Positions 5,208 through 13,345 of a DNA stretch of 14,058 nt are shown piece by piece. The position numbers and the translations under genes were made by a program. The notes under the pieces were generated by a model. It was not told the origin of the DNA, made no database searches, and saw only the letters and a list, made by a program, of their open reading frames with translations. Origin of the DNA: Geodermatophilaceae bacterium (lineage in GTDB: Bacteria > Actinomycetota > Actinomycetes > Mycobacteriales > Geodermatophilaceae); contig JACCUM010000421.1 in NCBI GenBank assembly GCA_013811805.1, positions 1 to 14,058 of the forward strand. Reading direction: 5' to 3'. Within the stretch, counting starts at the first letter, position 1, and every line of letters starts with the position of its first letter.

Positions 5208-8200
5208 GGGTGCATTCGCTGACCGTGACGGCCTTCGGCCCGTTCGCGGACACCATCCGGGTCGATCTCGACGAGCTGAGCCGAGACGGGCTGTTCCTGG
5301 TCTGTGGACCGACCGGGGCGGGCAAGACGTCGCTGCTCGACGCGATCGCGTTCGCCCTGTACGGCCGGGTTCCCGGAGCTCGTGGTCAGGAGAAGCGACT
5401 GCGCAGCGATCACGCGACTGCGGCCGTGCGCACCCAGGTCGTCTGCGAGTTGACCCTTCGCGGTGAGCGGGTACGGATCACGCGTCGCCCCGAACAGGTT
5501 CGGCCCAAGGCGCGGGGCGGTGGCACGACCAGAGATCAAGCGCTGCTGCACATCCAGCGTGTGGTGGCCGGAGCGTGGGAGCCGGTCAGTACCCGGCTGG
5601 ACGAGGGCGGTGACTATCTACGGGCTCAGGTCGGGCTCAGCCCGGAGCAGTTCTGGCAGGTTGTCCTGCTTCCCCAGGGCGAATTCGCCGAGTTCCTCCG
5701 AGCCGAACCCGACCAGCGAGCCAAGGTGCTGGAGACGCTGTTCGACGCCCGACGCTTCACCGCTGTCGAGGACTGGCTGGCCGAGCACGCCCGGTCCGCG
5801 CGGGCGACACTGACCCAGGCGCAGGACACCGTGGACCGGCTGCTGCATCGGGTCGAGCAGGTCGCCCGTGGACTGCCGGCGGCGGGAAGCGGTGCCGCCG
5901 TTCCGCCCAGACCCGAGACCGAGGATCCCCACGACATCACGGCCTATCTGTCCTGCCAACGTGCCAGAGCGAGCGCTGCGCTGATCACCGCGGCTGCCGC
6001 TGACGAGGCGACCAGGACGCGGCTTGTCGCTGCTCAAAGCGGACGCGACCGGGCTCGACGGGCGGTACGTGCGCTTGCGCGCATGCTCGCGGTCTGCCGG
6101 CAACGGGACTTCCTCGCGGCCCGCTCCGAGCAGGTGGCCGACCAGCGGATCCGGCTGTCGGCTGCGCTTGCCGCCGAACCCCTTCGGCCATTCCTGGACG
6201 TCGATTCCGCCAACTGGAAACGGACCGACGAGGCGGCGGCGGATCTCACCGATTCATATTCGGCTCTGATCCGCCTGGATGTCGCGGCACAGTGCCCGGT
6301 CCGGCTGCCATCGACGGACACCACGGGATCTGATCAACCGGACCTGTGCACCAACTCGGTTAGTGGCTCGGCCGGATCGGAATTGCGGCGATGGAGCAGG
6401 GTCCTGCGCGACGAGGTCGCCCGGCTCGTGGACCTCGAGTCCGAGTGGCACAGCGTGAAGGCAGATGAGTCGATGCTGGCGGAGGTGGCCGAGCAGCAGG
6501 CAAGCCGACAGAGCGCGATGGCCGAGCTTCGCGACATCAGCGACCGGTTGCCGGCCGCCTTGGCCGACGCCGAGGCTCGGCGCGACGCCACCCGGCTGGC
6601 AGCGGCCGGTATGAAAAGCGCCGCGAGCGCGTTGATCGCCGCACAAGGACGGGTCGAGGCAGCAACCCGCGCAGCAGCGCTCACCCATCTGGTGCGCACC
6701 GCTGCGGCCGAACAGGTAGCCAGCCAACGCGAAGCCCTGGACGCCAAAGCCCGGTGGCTCACGCTGCGAGAGACCCGGCTGGCCGGCATCGCCGGCGAAC
6801 TGGCCGGTCAGCTCTGCGCTGGCCGGGACTGTCCGGTGTGCGGGTCACCCGAGCACCCCGCGCCCGCGCAGCCGGCCGACTCCGCAGTGAGCGCCGAAGA
6901 CGAGCACGCCGCAGCCGATCGCCACGACAGGCTGGAACTGGAGAGTGCTCGGCAGGCTGCCAGAGTGCTCGGATTGCGCCGTGAGTACGACGCGTGCTGC
7001 TCGGTCACCTCGGGAGCCACTTTGCCTACCGTAGGCAAGGAACTCTCAGCCGCGGTGACGGCCGATGCTGCCGCGAAGGCCGCATCGCAACTGTTGCCTG
7101 GGTTGCTCCGCGAGTACGCGGATCTGGTCGCTGGGCGAGATGACGTGATAGCTCAGCTGGCTCGGCTGACCGAGGCCGAAGCCGAGGATCGAACGACGGC
7201 GCACGAGCTGACCTCCAGGGTGGGCGCTGGTCGACGACGCCTGGACAATGCGCGGGGCGACGACGCTTCCCTGACCGCGCGTCGGGTCAGGCTGACTGCC
7301 CTGGCGGAGGCGGCCGAGGCCGTCGAGCGGACAGGGGCCGTTCACGAAGCGGCCGTTGCTGTGGCACTGGACACCCGTGCAGAAGTCGAAGACCGGTTGC
7401 AGCGCCACGGCTTCTGCTCCTCCGAGGCAGCCATGGGTGCCCTTCTGGATGAGGAGTCTCGAGACGAACTGATCGGGACGATCCGCGAACACGAGGACAG
7501 CCAGACCGGTGTGTACGCCGAGCTGAGTTCGGCCACCGAAGAGGCCGACGCGGCACTGACCGAGTTGGCCGAGTTGGCCGGGTCAGCCGAGTCAGCCGCG
7601 CTGCCGCACTCCGCGCGAGTGCCCGGGCGACCCATGGGCGGGTCCGCTGCGCTGACGCCGACGTCGGCGCTGGTCACCGCTGCGGTCTCGGCTGCTGCCG
7701 ACCAGGTCGTCGAACGACGGACCCGTCTCGATCGCGAACACGAGGCAGCCGTCCAGGCCCGGGATGTTGCGGTGGCCGCAGTCAGTCGCGCCCGCGGGAT
7801 CCGAAGTCAGCTGGATGACCTACAGGTGCTGCTCGATCAGGCATTGGCCGAGTGCGCGCCGCTGCTGGAAGCCAGCGCCGAGGCCACGGCGTTGGCCACG
7901 CTGGCTGCCGGCGGCGGAGCCAACGTCAAGAAAATGCGGCTGCGCTCCTATGTGCTGGCGGCCCGCCTCGAACAGGTCGCCGTCGCCGCAACGTCCCGGT
8001 TAGGTCAGATGTCCGGCGGCCGGTACGGGTTCGTCCACTCCGACGATCTGCGCGGAGGGAACCGGCGCAGTGGCCTGAGCGTGGACATTCTCGACAGCCA
8101 CACCGGAACCCAGCGCCCCACCAAGACACTGTCCGGCGGCGAGAGTTTCATGGCCTCCCTGGCGCTAGCTCTCGGCCTGGCCGACGTGGTCACCGCTGAG

Positions 8201-8455
8201 TCCGGCGGGATATCACTCGACACCTTGTTCGTGGACGAGGGATTCGGCAGCCTCGACCCGGAGGCCCTCGACGCCGTCATGACTGTGCTCGACGAACTGC
8301 GCCAGGGTGGTCGGGTCGTCGGCATCGTCAGCCACGTCGAGGAACTGCGCACCCGGCTTCCGATGCAGCTGGAGCTCCACGCCAGTACTCACGGCTCGAC
8401 CGTGGACCAATCCGACGTCCCGAACGACCCAGACGACCATTTATTGGCCGGCTGA
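5204..8455 (+). CDS. sbcC: SbcC, ATPase/SMC-like subunit of the SbcCD exonuclease
   Basis: Rad50-like ABC ATPase that holds DNA and gates the SbcD nuclease. The 1083-residue protein has both ATPase halves and a long insertion. Walker A is GPTGAGKTS (35-43), and the Q-loop region is LLPQGEFAEFLRAEPDQRAKVLETLF. The central 200-900 region is Ala/Glu/Arg-rich and reads as two antiparallel coiled-coil arms. The arms meet at the zinc hook C543-P-V-C546, where two molecules share a zinc ion. The C-terminal half has the ABC signature LSGGES (976-981), Walker B ending in D1011-E1012 within LDTLFVDEGFGSLD, and the switch histidine in GIVSHVEEL. The protein is complete and of normal size for the family (about 1000-1100). 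The start overlaps the sbcD stop by 4 nt. Confidence 0.97.
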   Translation: MRVHSLTVTAFGPFADTIRVDLDELSRDGLFLVCGPTGAGKTSLLDAIAFALYGRVPGARGQEKRLRSDHATAAVRTQVVCELTLRGERVRITRRPEQVRPKARGGGTTRDQALLHIQRVVAGAWEPVSTRLDEGGDYLRAQVGLSPEQFWQVVLLPQGEFAEFLRAEPDQRAKVLETLFDARRFTAVEDWLAEHARSARATLTQAQDTVDRLLHRVEQVARGLPAAGSGAAVPPRPETEDPHDITAYLSCQRARASAALITAAAADEATRTRLVAAQSGRDRARRAVRALARMLAVCRQRDFLAARSEQVADQRIRLSAALAAEPLRPFLDVDSANWKRTDEAAADLTDSYSALIRLDVAAQCPVRLPSTDTTGSDQPDLCTNSVSGSAGSELRRWSRVLRDEVARLVDLESEWHSVKADESMLAEVAEQQASRQSAMAELRDISDRLPAALADAEARRDATRLAAAGMKSAASALIAAQGRVEAATRAAALTHLVRTAAAEQVASQREALDAKARWLTLRETRLAGIAGELAGQLCAGRDCPVCGSPEHPAPAQPADSAVSAEDEHAAADRHDRLELESARQAARVLGLRREYDACCSVTSGATLPTVGKELSAAVTADAAAKAASQLLPGLLREYADLVAGRDDVIAQLARLTEAEAEDRTTAHELTSRVGAGRRRLDNARGDDASLTARRVRLTALAEAAEAVERTGAVHEAAVAVALDTRAEVEDRLQRHGFCSSEAAMGALLDEESRDELIGTIREHEDSQTGVYAELSSATEEADAALTELAELAGSAESAALPHSARVPGRPMGGSAALTPTSALVTAAVSAAADQVVERRTRLDREHEAAVQARDVAVAAVSRARGIRSQLDDLQVLLDQALAECAPLLEASAEATALATLAAGGGANVKKMRLRSYVLAARLEQVAVAATSRLGQMSGGRYGFVHSDDLRGGNRRSGLSVDILDSHTGTQRPTKTLSGGESFMASLALALGLADVVTAESGGISLDTLFVDEGFGSLDPEALDAVMTVLDELRQGGRVVGIVSHVEELRTRLPMQLELHASTHGSTVDQSDVPNDPDDHLLAG

Positions 8456-8472
8456 CGGCTTCTTCCAGCCGA

Positions 8473-8499
8473 TGTCGAGAACCACTGGAGGGCTCCGAC
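8473..8499 (+). promoter_or_regulatory. Candidate ECF42 sigma-dependent promoter of the YCII-sigma operon
   Basis: TGTCGA (8473-8478) and CGAC (8496-8499) are separated by 17 nt. From memory, promoters of ECF42 sigma factors carry TGTCGA at -35 and a CGA/TC-type -10, so this fits self-regulation by the sigma gene two cistrons down. A start site near 8505 would leave a leader of about 40 nt that includes the GAGGGAG ribosome-binding site (8534-8540). The pair sits in the only spacer (8456-8546) between sbcC and the operon. Confidence 0.55.
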
Positions 8500-8546
8500 C
8501 CACTGCTGAGCGCCCCACCAGGGTTGCCGAATCGAGGGAGTGCGAC

Positions 8547-8909
8547 GTGAAGTACATGATCATGATGTTCGGAAGCTCGGCCGGGATGATGGAAACCCGG
8601 TCGAAGGAGTGGATTCTGGAGATGATCGAGTTCATGCATCAGCTCGACCGCGACCTCACGGACGCCGGCGAACTCGTCTCCTCAGAAGGACTCGCCGATG
8701 GGACCCAGGCGAAAACCGTCACCTTCCAGAAGGGCACCACCGTGGTGACTGACGGCCCGTTTGCCGAGTCGAAGGAGTCCGTCATCGGCTTCTGGATCGT
8801 CGACGTCGAGAGCCAAGCGCGCGCGGTCGAGATCGCCTCCCGAGTCGTGGCATTCACGCACGGGCCGATCGAAGTCCGTCAGGTCATGGACGCGCCGCCG
8901 GAAGTGTGA
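8547..8909 (+). CDS. YCII-related (DGPF-domain) protein, partner of the ECF42 sigma factor
   Basis: Small ferredoxin-like-fold protein of the YCII/YciI family; its biochemical role is unknown, although such proteins are the standard genomic partners and likely targets of ECF42 sigma factors. I chose the GTG at 8547, preceded at 6 nt by GAGGGAG, giving 120 residues beginning MKYMIMMFGSSAGM. An upstream in-frame extension would run back into sbcC. The family hallmark TDGPFAESKE occupies 68-77, with DGPF at 69-72. It is followed by GFWIVDVES (81-89), AVEIASRVVAF (93-103) and a C-terminal IEVRQVMD (108-115) that matches the common EVRPV-type ending. The stop overlaps the sigma-factor GTG (GTGTGA), so the two are translationally coupled. 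Confidence 0.93.
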   Translation: MKYMIMMFGSSAGMMETRSKEWILEMIEFMHQLDRDLTDAGELVSSEGLADGTQAKTVTFQKGTTVVTDGPFAESKESVIGFWIVDVESQARAVEIASRVVAFTHGPIEVRQVMDAPPEV

Positions 8910-10123
8910 GAACCGACGCGCGCACCGAGGACCTGCTCCGCGAGCTGGCGCCGCAGGTCCTCGGCCGGCTCGTCCGGCGGCACGGTCAATTCGATGCCTG
9001 CGAGGACGCCGTACAGGAGGCTCTGCTCGCCGCGGCGCGGCAGTGGCCCGAGCAAGGTGTACCGGACGATCCGCGCTCCTGGCTGGTGACCGTCGCCTCG
9101 CGACGGCTGGTCGACCTCTGGCGCAGCGAAAGTGCCCGGCAGCGTCGGGAGGAGGTCGCCGCCGCTCTGGACCCACTGAGCCCGGCGCAATCTTCGGACC
9201 AGGACGACACGCTGCGGTTGCTGTTCCTGTGCTGCCATCCGTCGCTGTCCGTCTCGTCCCAACTCGCCCTGACCCTGCGCGCGGTCGGCGGGTTGACGAC
9301 GGCGGAGATCGCGCGGGCCTTTCTGGTCCCCGAGACAACCATGGCCCAGCGAATCAGCCGGGCCAAGCAGAGCATCAAGGCCGCGGGACTGACCTTCGCG
9401 CTGCCTGTCGAGAGTGAGCGCCCCGACCGGCTCCGCGTCGTGCTGCATGTCCTGTACCTCGTCTTCAACGAGGGCTACACAGCGAGCTCGGGAGCCGCCC
9501 TCCACCGGAGCGACCTCACCAACGAAGCGGTGCGGCTGGCTCGCCTGCTGCACCAGTTGGTCCCGCAGGAAGCTGAAGCGGCAGCACTGCTCGCCCTCCT
9601 GCTGTTGACCGACGCCCGGCGAGCTTCGCGCACCCACGCTGACGGATCTGTGGTCCCGCTCGCCGAACAACGCCGCGACCTCTGGAACAAGACCCAGATC
9701 GATGAGGGCATCGCCCTGATCACCCGGACCCTTGGCACCACACGCATTGGGCCCTATCAGCTCCAAGCGGCCATCGCCGCGGTGCATGACGAGGCGCCCA
9801 GCGACGACGAAACGGACTGGCCGCAGATCCTGGCGCTCTACGAGGTACTCGAACGCGTCTCGCCGGGGCCAATCGTGACGCTCAATCGCGCCGTTGCGCT
9901 CGCCAGAGTCGACGGGCCCTGGGCCGGACTCGCCCTACTGGGGACGCTGGACGGTGACGACCGGATGGCTCACACCCACCGGCTGGACGCCGTACGGGCG
10001 CACCTGCTCGAACTCGCCGGGGACCCAGCCGCCGCCCGAGAGTCCTACCTACGGGCAGCGCGCGCAACTGCAAGCCTGCCCGAGCAGCGCTATCTCGCCT
10101 TGCATGCCGCGAGACTGCACTAG
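8906..10123 (+). CDS. ECF-family RNA polymerase sigma factor, ECF42 type with C-terminal TPR-like extension
   Basis: Alternative sigma factor of 405 residues, about twice the length of a minimal ECF sigma. Region 2 is at about 10-80, with FDACEDAVQEALLAAARQWP (29-48) and DPRSWLVTVASRRLVDLWR (55-73). The linker carries the characteristic DDTLRLLFLCCHPSLS (100-115). Region 4 is at about 115-160, with the promoter-recognition helix-turn-helix LTTAEIARAFLVPETTMAQRISRAK (130-154). The rest (about 170-405) is the helical extension typical of ECF42, starting RLRVVLHVLYLVFNEGYTAS. It includes IGPYQLQAAIAAVHDEA and LNRAVALARVDGPWAGLALL, which look like TPR helices. No membrane anti-sigma gene is adjacent; in this group the extension itself is thought to control activity. 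It starts with a GTG overlapping the YCII stop by 4 nt, and its stop interlocks with the stop of the convergent MaoC-like gene. Confidence 0.93.
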   Translation: MRTDARTEDLLRELAPQVLGRLVRRHGQFDACEDAVQEALLAAARQWPEQGVPDDPRSWLVTVASRRLVDLWRSESARQRREEVAAALDPLSPAQSSDQDDTLRLLFLCCHPSLSVSSQLALTLRAVGGLTTAEIARAFLVPETTMAQRISRAKQSIKAAGLTFALPVESERPDRLRVVLHVLYLVFNEGYTASSGAALHRSDLTNEAVRLARLLHQLVPQEAEAAALLALLLLTDARRASRTHADGSVVPLAEQRRDLWNKTQIDEGIALITRTLGTTRIGPYQLQAAIAAVHDEAPSDDETDWPQILALYEVLERVSPGPIVTLNRAVALARVDGPWAGLALLGTLDGDDRMAHTHRLDAVRAHLLELAGDPAAARESYLRAARATASLPEQRYLALHAARLH

Positions 10124-10668
10124 CCGGCGTTAGTAGCCCGCGTGCTGGCCGTCGGCGGACCGGGAGGCGCAAGTGGTGGCGGTGCGACGAGCGGGCTGCG
10201 TCGGATGAACCAGCCGCGGCCGTTCATCTGCAGAACGAGTTGCGGCCCTCGATGCATCTGCCATTGCAGGAAAGCTGTGCCCAGTTCGCCCGAGCGGGTG
10301 GACGGCTGGGCATCGGTCACCGTCAGCGTGGCGCTGAGCTCGTCGCCGGCGTAGACCGGTGCGAACCAGCGCAAGTTCTCCATTCCCGGTGAGGTGTCGG
10401 CGGCCGCCCGCGACAGGACGGAGTCGACATACATCCGCATGAGGGCGCTGACAGTGAAGAAGCCGCTGGCGATCAGCCGACCCCAGGTCGAGGCCTGCGC
10501 TCTGGCTCGGTCCACGTGATACCACTGCGGGTCGAAACGTTCTGCGAAAGCAACCATCTCCGCCTCGTCGACGACGAGAGTTCCGAGTTCGAAGACCCGG
10601 CCGGGTGTGAGGTCTTCGAAGTAGATCTCCGGCTCGAGTGGGAAAGACACGTCAACACCGTGGCACAA
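10120..10668 (-). CDS. MaoC-like hot-dog-fold protein (probable acyl-CoA dehydratase)
   Basis: Resembles MaoC/(R)-specific enoyl-CoA hydratases; the substrate cannot be told. The opening EIYFEDLTPGRVFELGTLVVDEAEMVAFAERFDPQ is the usual N-terminal strand and helix of actinobacterial MaoC domains. The hydratase-2 dyad is recognisable as D46 in RFDPQ and H51 in WYHVD. LIASGF (65-70) replaces the more common I-x-HG. A LRWFAPVYAGDELSATLTV segment (about 99-117) forms the next strands. The last 25 residues are Pro/Ala-rich and probably disordered. The longest reading uses a TTG at 10668, with GGAGG only 3 nt upstream; a GTG at 10650 (176 residues) is equally possible. It lies 46 bp downstream of the small membrane protein gene on the same strand and may be co-transcribed with it. 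Confidence 0.85.
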   Translation of the reverse strand: MCHGVDVSFPLEPEIYFEDLTPGRVFELGTLVVDEAEMVAFAERFDPQWYHVDRARAQASTWGRLIASGFFTVSALMRMYVDSVLSRAAADTSPGMENLRWFAPVYAGDELSATLTVTDAQPSTRSGELGTAFLQWQMHRGPQLVLQMNGRGWFIRRSPLVAPPPLAPPGPPTASTRATNAG

Positions 10669-10714
10669 CGGCCTCCGTTTCGTCCGGGCGACCCGACCGG
10701 GCTTGGACCCACAG

Positions 10715-11134
10715 TCAGCACAGTCGACACAGCGCCCAGTTCTGAGCCGCTGCGAAGCCGCCGACGACGACAGCCTGGGCGGCGATCCAGAGCCCGCCGA
10801 AGAGAGTCAGCGAGAGCACTCCGAGGGCCAGGGCGAGCAGGCTGACGGCAGCCCACAGGCCGTTCGCGGCGATGATCGCCTGCGTGGCCGCCCGCGAGAC
10901 GTTTGCTCGGCCAGCCACGACTGCAACGGCTATCCCGTAGACCACCAGGAACGCCCCGACCGGACGGAGCAGATCCCCCGATACGCCGAGCAGCGACTCC
11001 AACGGCTCCGCCAGAAAGACATAGCCGAGACCGTTTCCGCCGGTGACGACGGCGTCGAGGGCCAAGAACTGGCGCAGCTGTTGGGTCGGTGTCGCAATAG
11101 CGGCGGTGCAGCCGCTGGGAGGGGTGCGCGTCAT
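10715..11134 (-). CDS. Small four-helix membrane protein, function unknown
   Basis: I do not recognise the family with certainty. The 139-residue product begins at the ATG at 11134, preceded by the Shine-Dalgarno-like AGAGAAG 4 nt upstream. Four hydrophobic segments can be read at about 22-50, 54-75, 84-107 and 109-130, with short loops. ALDAVVTGGNGLGYVFLAEPLESLLG and the Asn in AANGLWA are the most distinctive parts. Two Cys fall in the last four residues (CRLC). Codon use is typical of its neighbours. It may form an operon with the MaoC-like gene 46 bp downstream. No enzyme motif or transporter signature was seen; an integral-membrane protein is the only safe statement. Confidence 0.72.
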   Translation of the reverse strand: MTRTPPSGCTAAIATPTQQLRQFLALDAVVTGGNGLGYVFLAEPLESLLGVSGDLLRPVGAFLVVYGIAVAVVAGRANVSRAATQAIIAANGLWAAVSLLALALGVLSLTLFGGLWIAAQAVVVGGFAAAQNWALCRLC

Positions 11135-11202
11135 GTCGCTTCTCTATTCGGTTCATCGTGAGCGGAGACTAGGACGATGCCGGGGGCAGGTAATGCTGTC
11201 GA

Positions 11203-12035
11203 TTACCTCAGGGTTAATGCGCACAGAAACTCAGCTGTGCCGATGTCGGCCGGAAAGAACGACTCGATGGACAGCTCCGAGGCGGTGATCTCGATCGCGG
11301 TACCGAAGGTGGTGATCGTGCTGAGGAAGCAGAGCTGGTGCGGCCCGGATCGGAGCCGCAGCGGCACGGCGATTCCACTGTCCACCGGGTCGGCACCGTC
11401 GTACCCGTTGCCGTGGTCGTCACGGCCCGCCCGCCGGTCCTTGTCCGGTGCGGGATAGCCGCGACCCTCGTCCGCAGCGAAGTCAGGTGTGGGTCACCGG
11501 TGAGGGCGACCTGGCGGGCCAAACGGTGCAGGAGGTGGTCACGCCATTGTTCGAAGTTCCGGATGCGTGGTGCCATTCCAAGCGGGTGCAGGCTGGCGCG
11601 CAGAACATTGATCGGCGGGGCAAGCAGCGTCGGGTCGACGCCCTCGATCAGGACACCGAGGGCTGCATTGGCCGACACCAGATTCCAGTGCCGGTCCACT
11701 ACAGCGGCGGGATAGGGCTGATGACTGCGAAGGACGATGTCGAGTGCTTCGCGTACCGGTCCCATCGATGCGTGGTCGAGGGCTCGTTCAGCATGTTGTG
11801 GTGCGAAACCTGCGGCGAGCAATAGGGTGTTGCGGTCCCGCAGGGGAACGTCGAGGTGCTCGGCCTGCCGCTCGACCATATCCGGGCTCGGCCGTTAGCG
11901 ACCGGTCTCCGCGAAACTCAGGTGGCGGGCGGAGATGCCGGCGTCGAGGGCTAGGTCGAGCTGACTGCGTCTCCGGCGCAGCCGCCAGTGACGCAACAAC
12001 ACGCCGACCGCCGTCTCCTGGGAAGCTGCCGACAT
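11203..12035 (-). pseudogene. Broken XRE-family regulator with MmyB-like ligand-binding domain
   Basis: A complete regulator of about 277 residues can be reconstructed but is interrupted twice. From the ATG at 12035, 46 residues give the start of an HTH_XRE domain (VGVLLRHWRLRRRRSQLDLALDAGISARHLSFAETGR). A TAA at 11897-11895 then stops it where the family has Ser in ETGRSRPSP. Translation in the same frame continues as RPSPDMVERQAEHLDVPLRDRNTLLLAAGF and on through the MmyB-like domain (YPAAVVDRHWNLVSANAAL). At about 11463-11460 the frame slips by one base: the expected VAGYPAP needs an extra G. The rest (IAVPLRLRSG, FLSTITTFGTAIEITASELSIESFFPAD) reads in another frame to the TAA at 11203. Two lesions suggest decay, though sequencing error is possible. 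It is divergent from the LtrA gene. Confidence 0.88.
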
Positions 12036-12041
12036 GTCCTC

Positions 12042-12047
12042 AAGGTA
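12042..12047 (-). promoter_or_regulatory. -10 hexamer of the broken XRE regulator gene
   Basis: On the minus strand TACCTT ends exactly 6 nt before the ATG at 12035, the same spacing as at birA, ltrA and purK. This supports the chosen start over in-frame upstream starts that would extend into the LtrA gene. No clear -35 was seen. Confidence 0.4.
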
Positions 12048-12162
12048 GCCAGCCGGCTCACGAATGCACTTACCCCGGAGGTCATAGCCACCACGACCCG
12101 ACGGGGGTGCATGCAGAGCCATGCTCGTGGCACGACCGCCCAAAGGCTCGCCCGGACGTCCG

Positions 12163-12168
12163 TAGCAT
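12163..12168 (+). promoter_or_regulatory. -10 hexamer of the LtrA-family gene, leaderless layout
   Basis: TAGCAT lies exactly 6 nt before the ATG at 12175, with no purine-rich ribosome-binding site between. The rest of the divergent spacer (12048-12162) holds no further signal that I could support. Confidence 0.45.
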
Positions 12169-12174
12169 CGGTGC

Positions 12175-13332
12175 ATGAAGCCGGCACCCCTCGCGCAGCG
12201 GGTCTCCACGCTGGAGCTGTTCTTCGACCTGGTCTTCGTGTTCACGATCACCCAGTTGACCGCCGTCTTGCGCGTGGAGCCGACCCCATTGGTCGCCCTG
12301 CAGGTGCTTCTGATGCTGGCGATCATCTTCTGGATGTACGGCGGCTACGTCTGGCTGACCAACGCCGTCTCTGCGGACCGCGCCTCACGGCGACTGGTGC
12401 TCCTGGCCGGGATGGCGGGTTTCTTCATCGTCGCCCTGACCGTGCCAAATGCCTTCGACGGCGGCGGGTTGGCGTTCGGGCTCGCCTACGCCGTCGTCAT
12501 CGCCGTACACATCGGTCTGTTCTCCCGGGCGTCGCGGGTGCGATCCATCCTCGGCGTGCTGCGCTTGGGACGGTTCAACGCCCTGATCGCTGTCGCGGTC
12601 ATCGTCGGCGGTGCCGTCGGCGGGGTAATCCAGCTGGCGGTGTGGTCGGTCGTCGTGCTGCTTGCCTGGCTCGTCGTCCCGAGGATCAGCCCCGGGAGCT
12701 TCGACATCGGGGCCGCACACTTCGTGGAGCGGCACGGTTTGGTCGTGATCGTCGCGATCGGGGAGTCGGTCGTCGCCCTTGGACTCGGGTTGAGAGATCT
12801 CCCGGTCGGACCTGGGCTGATTGCGGTAGCCCTGCTCGGTCTGGCGCTGAGCGCCTGTCTCTGGTGGGCCTACTTCGGTGGTGATGACCAGCGGGCCGAG
12901 GAAGCGCTGATGGCCGCGCCACCGGCCCGTCGTTCGATGCTGGCCATCCAGTCCTACGGGTACGCACACCTGGCGCTCCTGCTCGGAATCATCGCCATCG
13001 CGGCCGCCGTGGAGGAGATAGCCCACCACCCCGCCGACGTCCTCGACATCGGACTGGCCGTGGCGCTGGGGGCAGGCGGCGCCCTGTACCTCGGGGGTCA
13101 GGCCGGCTTTCGGCGTGTCCTGACAATCGGCACTCCTATTCCACGGCTGCTGGCCGCCGTCGTCTGCTTGGCAACCGTCCCGCTGGGGTCAGCGTTGGCC
13201 GCAGCTGCTCAGCTCGGTGCACTTCTGGCGATCTTCCTGGCGCTCTTCGCCCTCGAGTCGCTGCGAGCTCGGTCCCGCGAGCGGATCCAGGAAGGGAGAT
13301 CAGAACCGAGGCTGAGCCGTGGGGCCGGCTGA
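12175..13332 (+). CDS. LtrA-family (low temperature requirement protein A) membrane protein
   Basis: Polytopic membrane protein of 385 residues. The family is named for a Listeria gene needed for growth in the cold, but its molecular activity is unknown. The N-terminus carries the diagnostic ELFFDLVFVFTITQLTAVL (14-32), followed by FWMYGGYVWLTNAV (52-65). Further family signatures are HFVERHGLVVIVAIGESVVALGLG (182-205) and LWWAYFGG. About ten hydrophobic helices can be counted, ending near residue 365, before an Arg/Glu-rich tail. The length fits the family (about 370-400). The ATG at 12175 is supported by a TAGCAT hexamer 6 nt upstream. The gene is divergent from the broken XRE regulator, which may once have controlled it. 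The stop is 13 bp before the purK start. Confidence 0.9.
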   Translation: MKPAPLAQRVSTLELFFDLVFVFTITQLTAVLRVEPTPLVALQVLLMLAIIFWMYGGYVWLTNAVSADRASRRLVLLAGMAGFFIVALTVPNAFDGGGLAFGLAYAVVIAVHIGLFSRASRVRSILGVLRLGRFNALIAVAVIVGGAVGGVIQLAVWSVVVLLAWLVVPRISPGSFDIGAAHFVERHGLVVIVAIGESVVALGLGLRDLPVGPGLIAVALLGLALSACLWWAYFGGDDQRAEEALMAAPPARRSMLAIQSYGYAHLALLLGIIAIAAAVEEIAHHPADVLDIGLAVALGAGGALYLGGQAGFRRVLTIGTPIPRLLAAVVCLATVPLGSALAAAAQLGALLAIFLALFALESLRARSRERIQEGRSEPRLSRGAG

Positions 13333-13333
13333 C

Positions 13334-13339
13334 TAGCCT
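13334..13339 (+). promoter_or_regulatory. -10 hexamer of purK, leaderless layout
   Basis: TAGCCT ends 6 nt before the GTG at 13346, inside the 13-bp gap after the LtrA-family gene. The position implies a promoter whose upstream part lies within the end of that gene. No convincing -35 was found. Confidence 0.4.
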
Positions 13340-13345
13340 GACCGA

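Noticed and set aside
7562..7597. Short tandem duplications within sbcC (GAGTTGGCC twice, GTCAGCCGA twice)
   Set aside because: They lie in the Ala/Glu-rich coiled-coil region where such low-complexity repeats are expected; the frame is intact.
8879..9787. 302-residue minus-strand open frame
   Set aside because: It lies opposite the ECF sigma factor, is a high-GC shadow frame, and its composition (Gly, Arg, Gln, Asp) matches no family.
10473..11156. 227-residue minus-strand open frame overlapping two genes
   Set aside because: It runs out of frame through both the MaoC-like gene and the small membrane protein, each of which has better-supported reading; very Arg-rich.
11197..11220. TGTCGA at 11197-11202 as another ECF42 -35 box
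   Set aside because: No CGAC or CGTC follows at 16-18 nt, and it lies at the 3' end of the broken regulator rather than before a gene.
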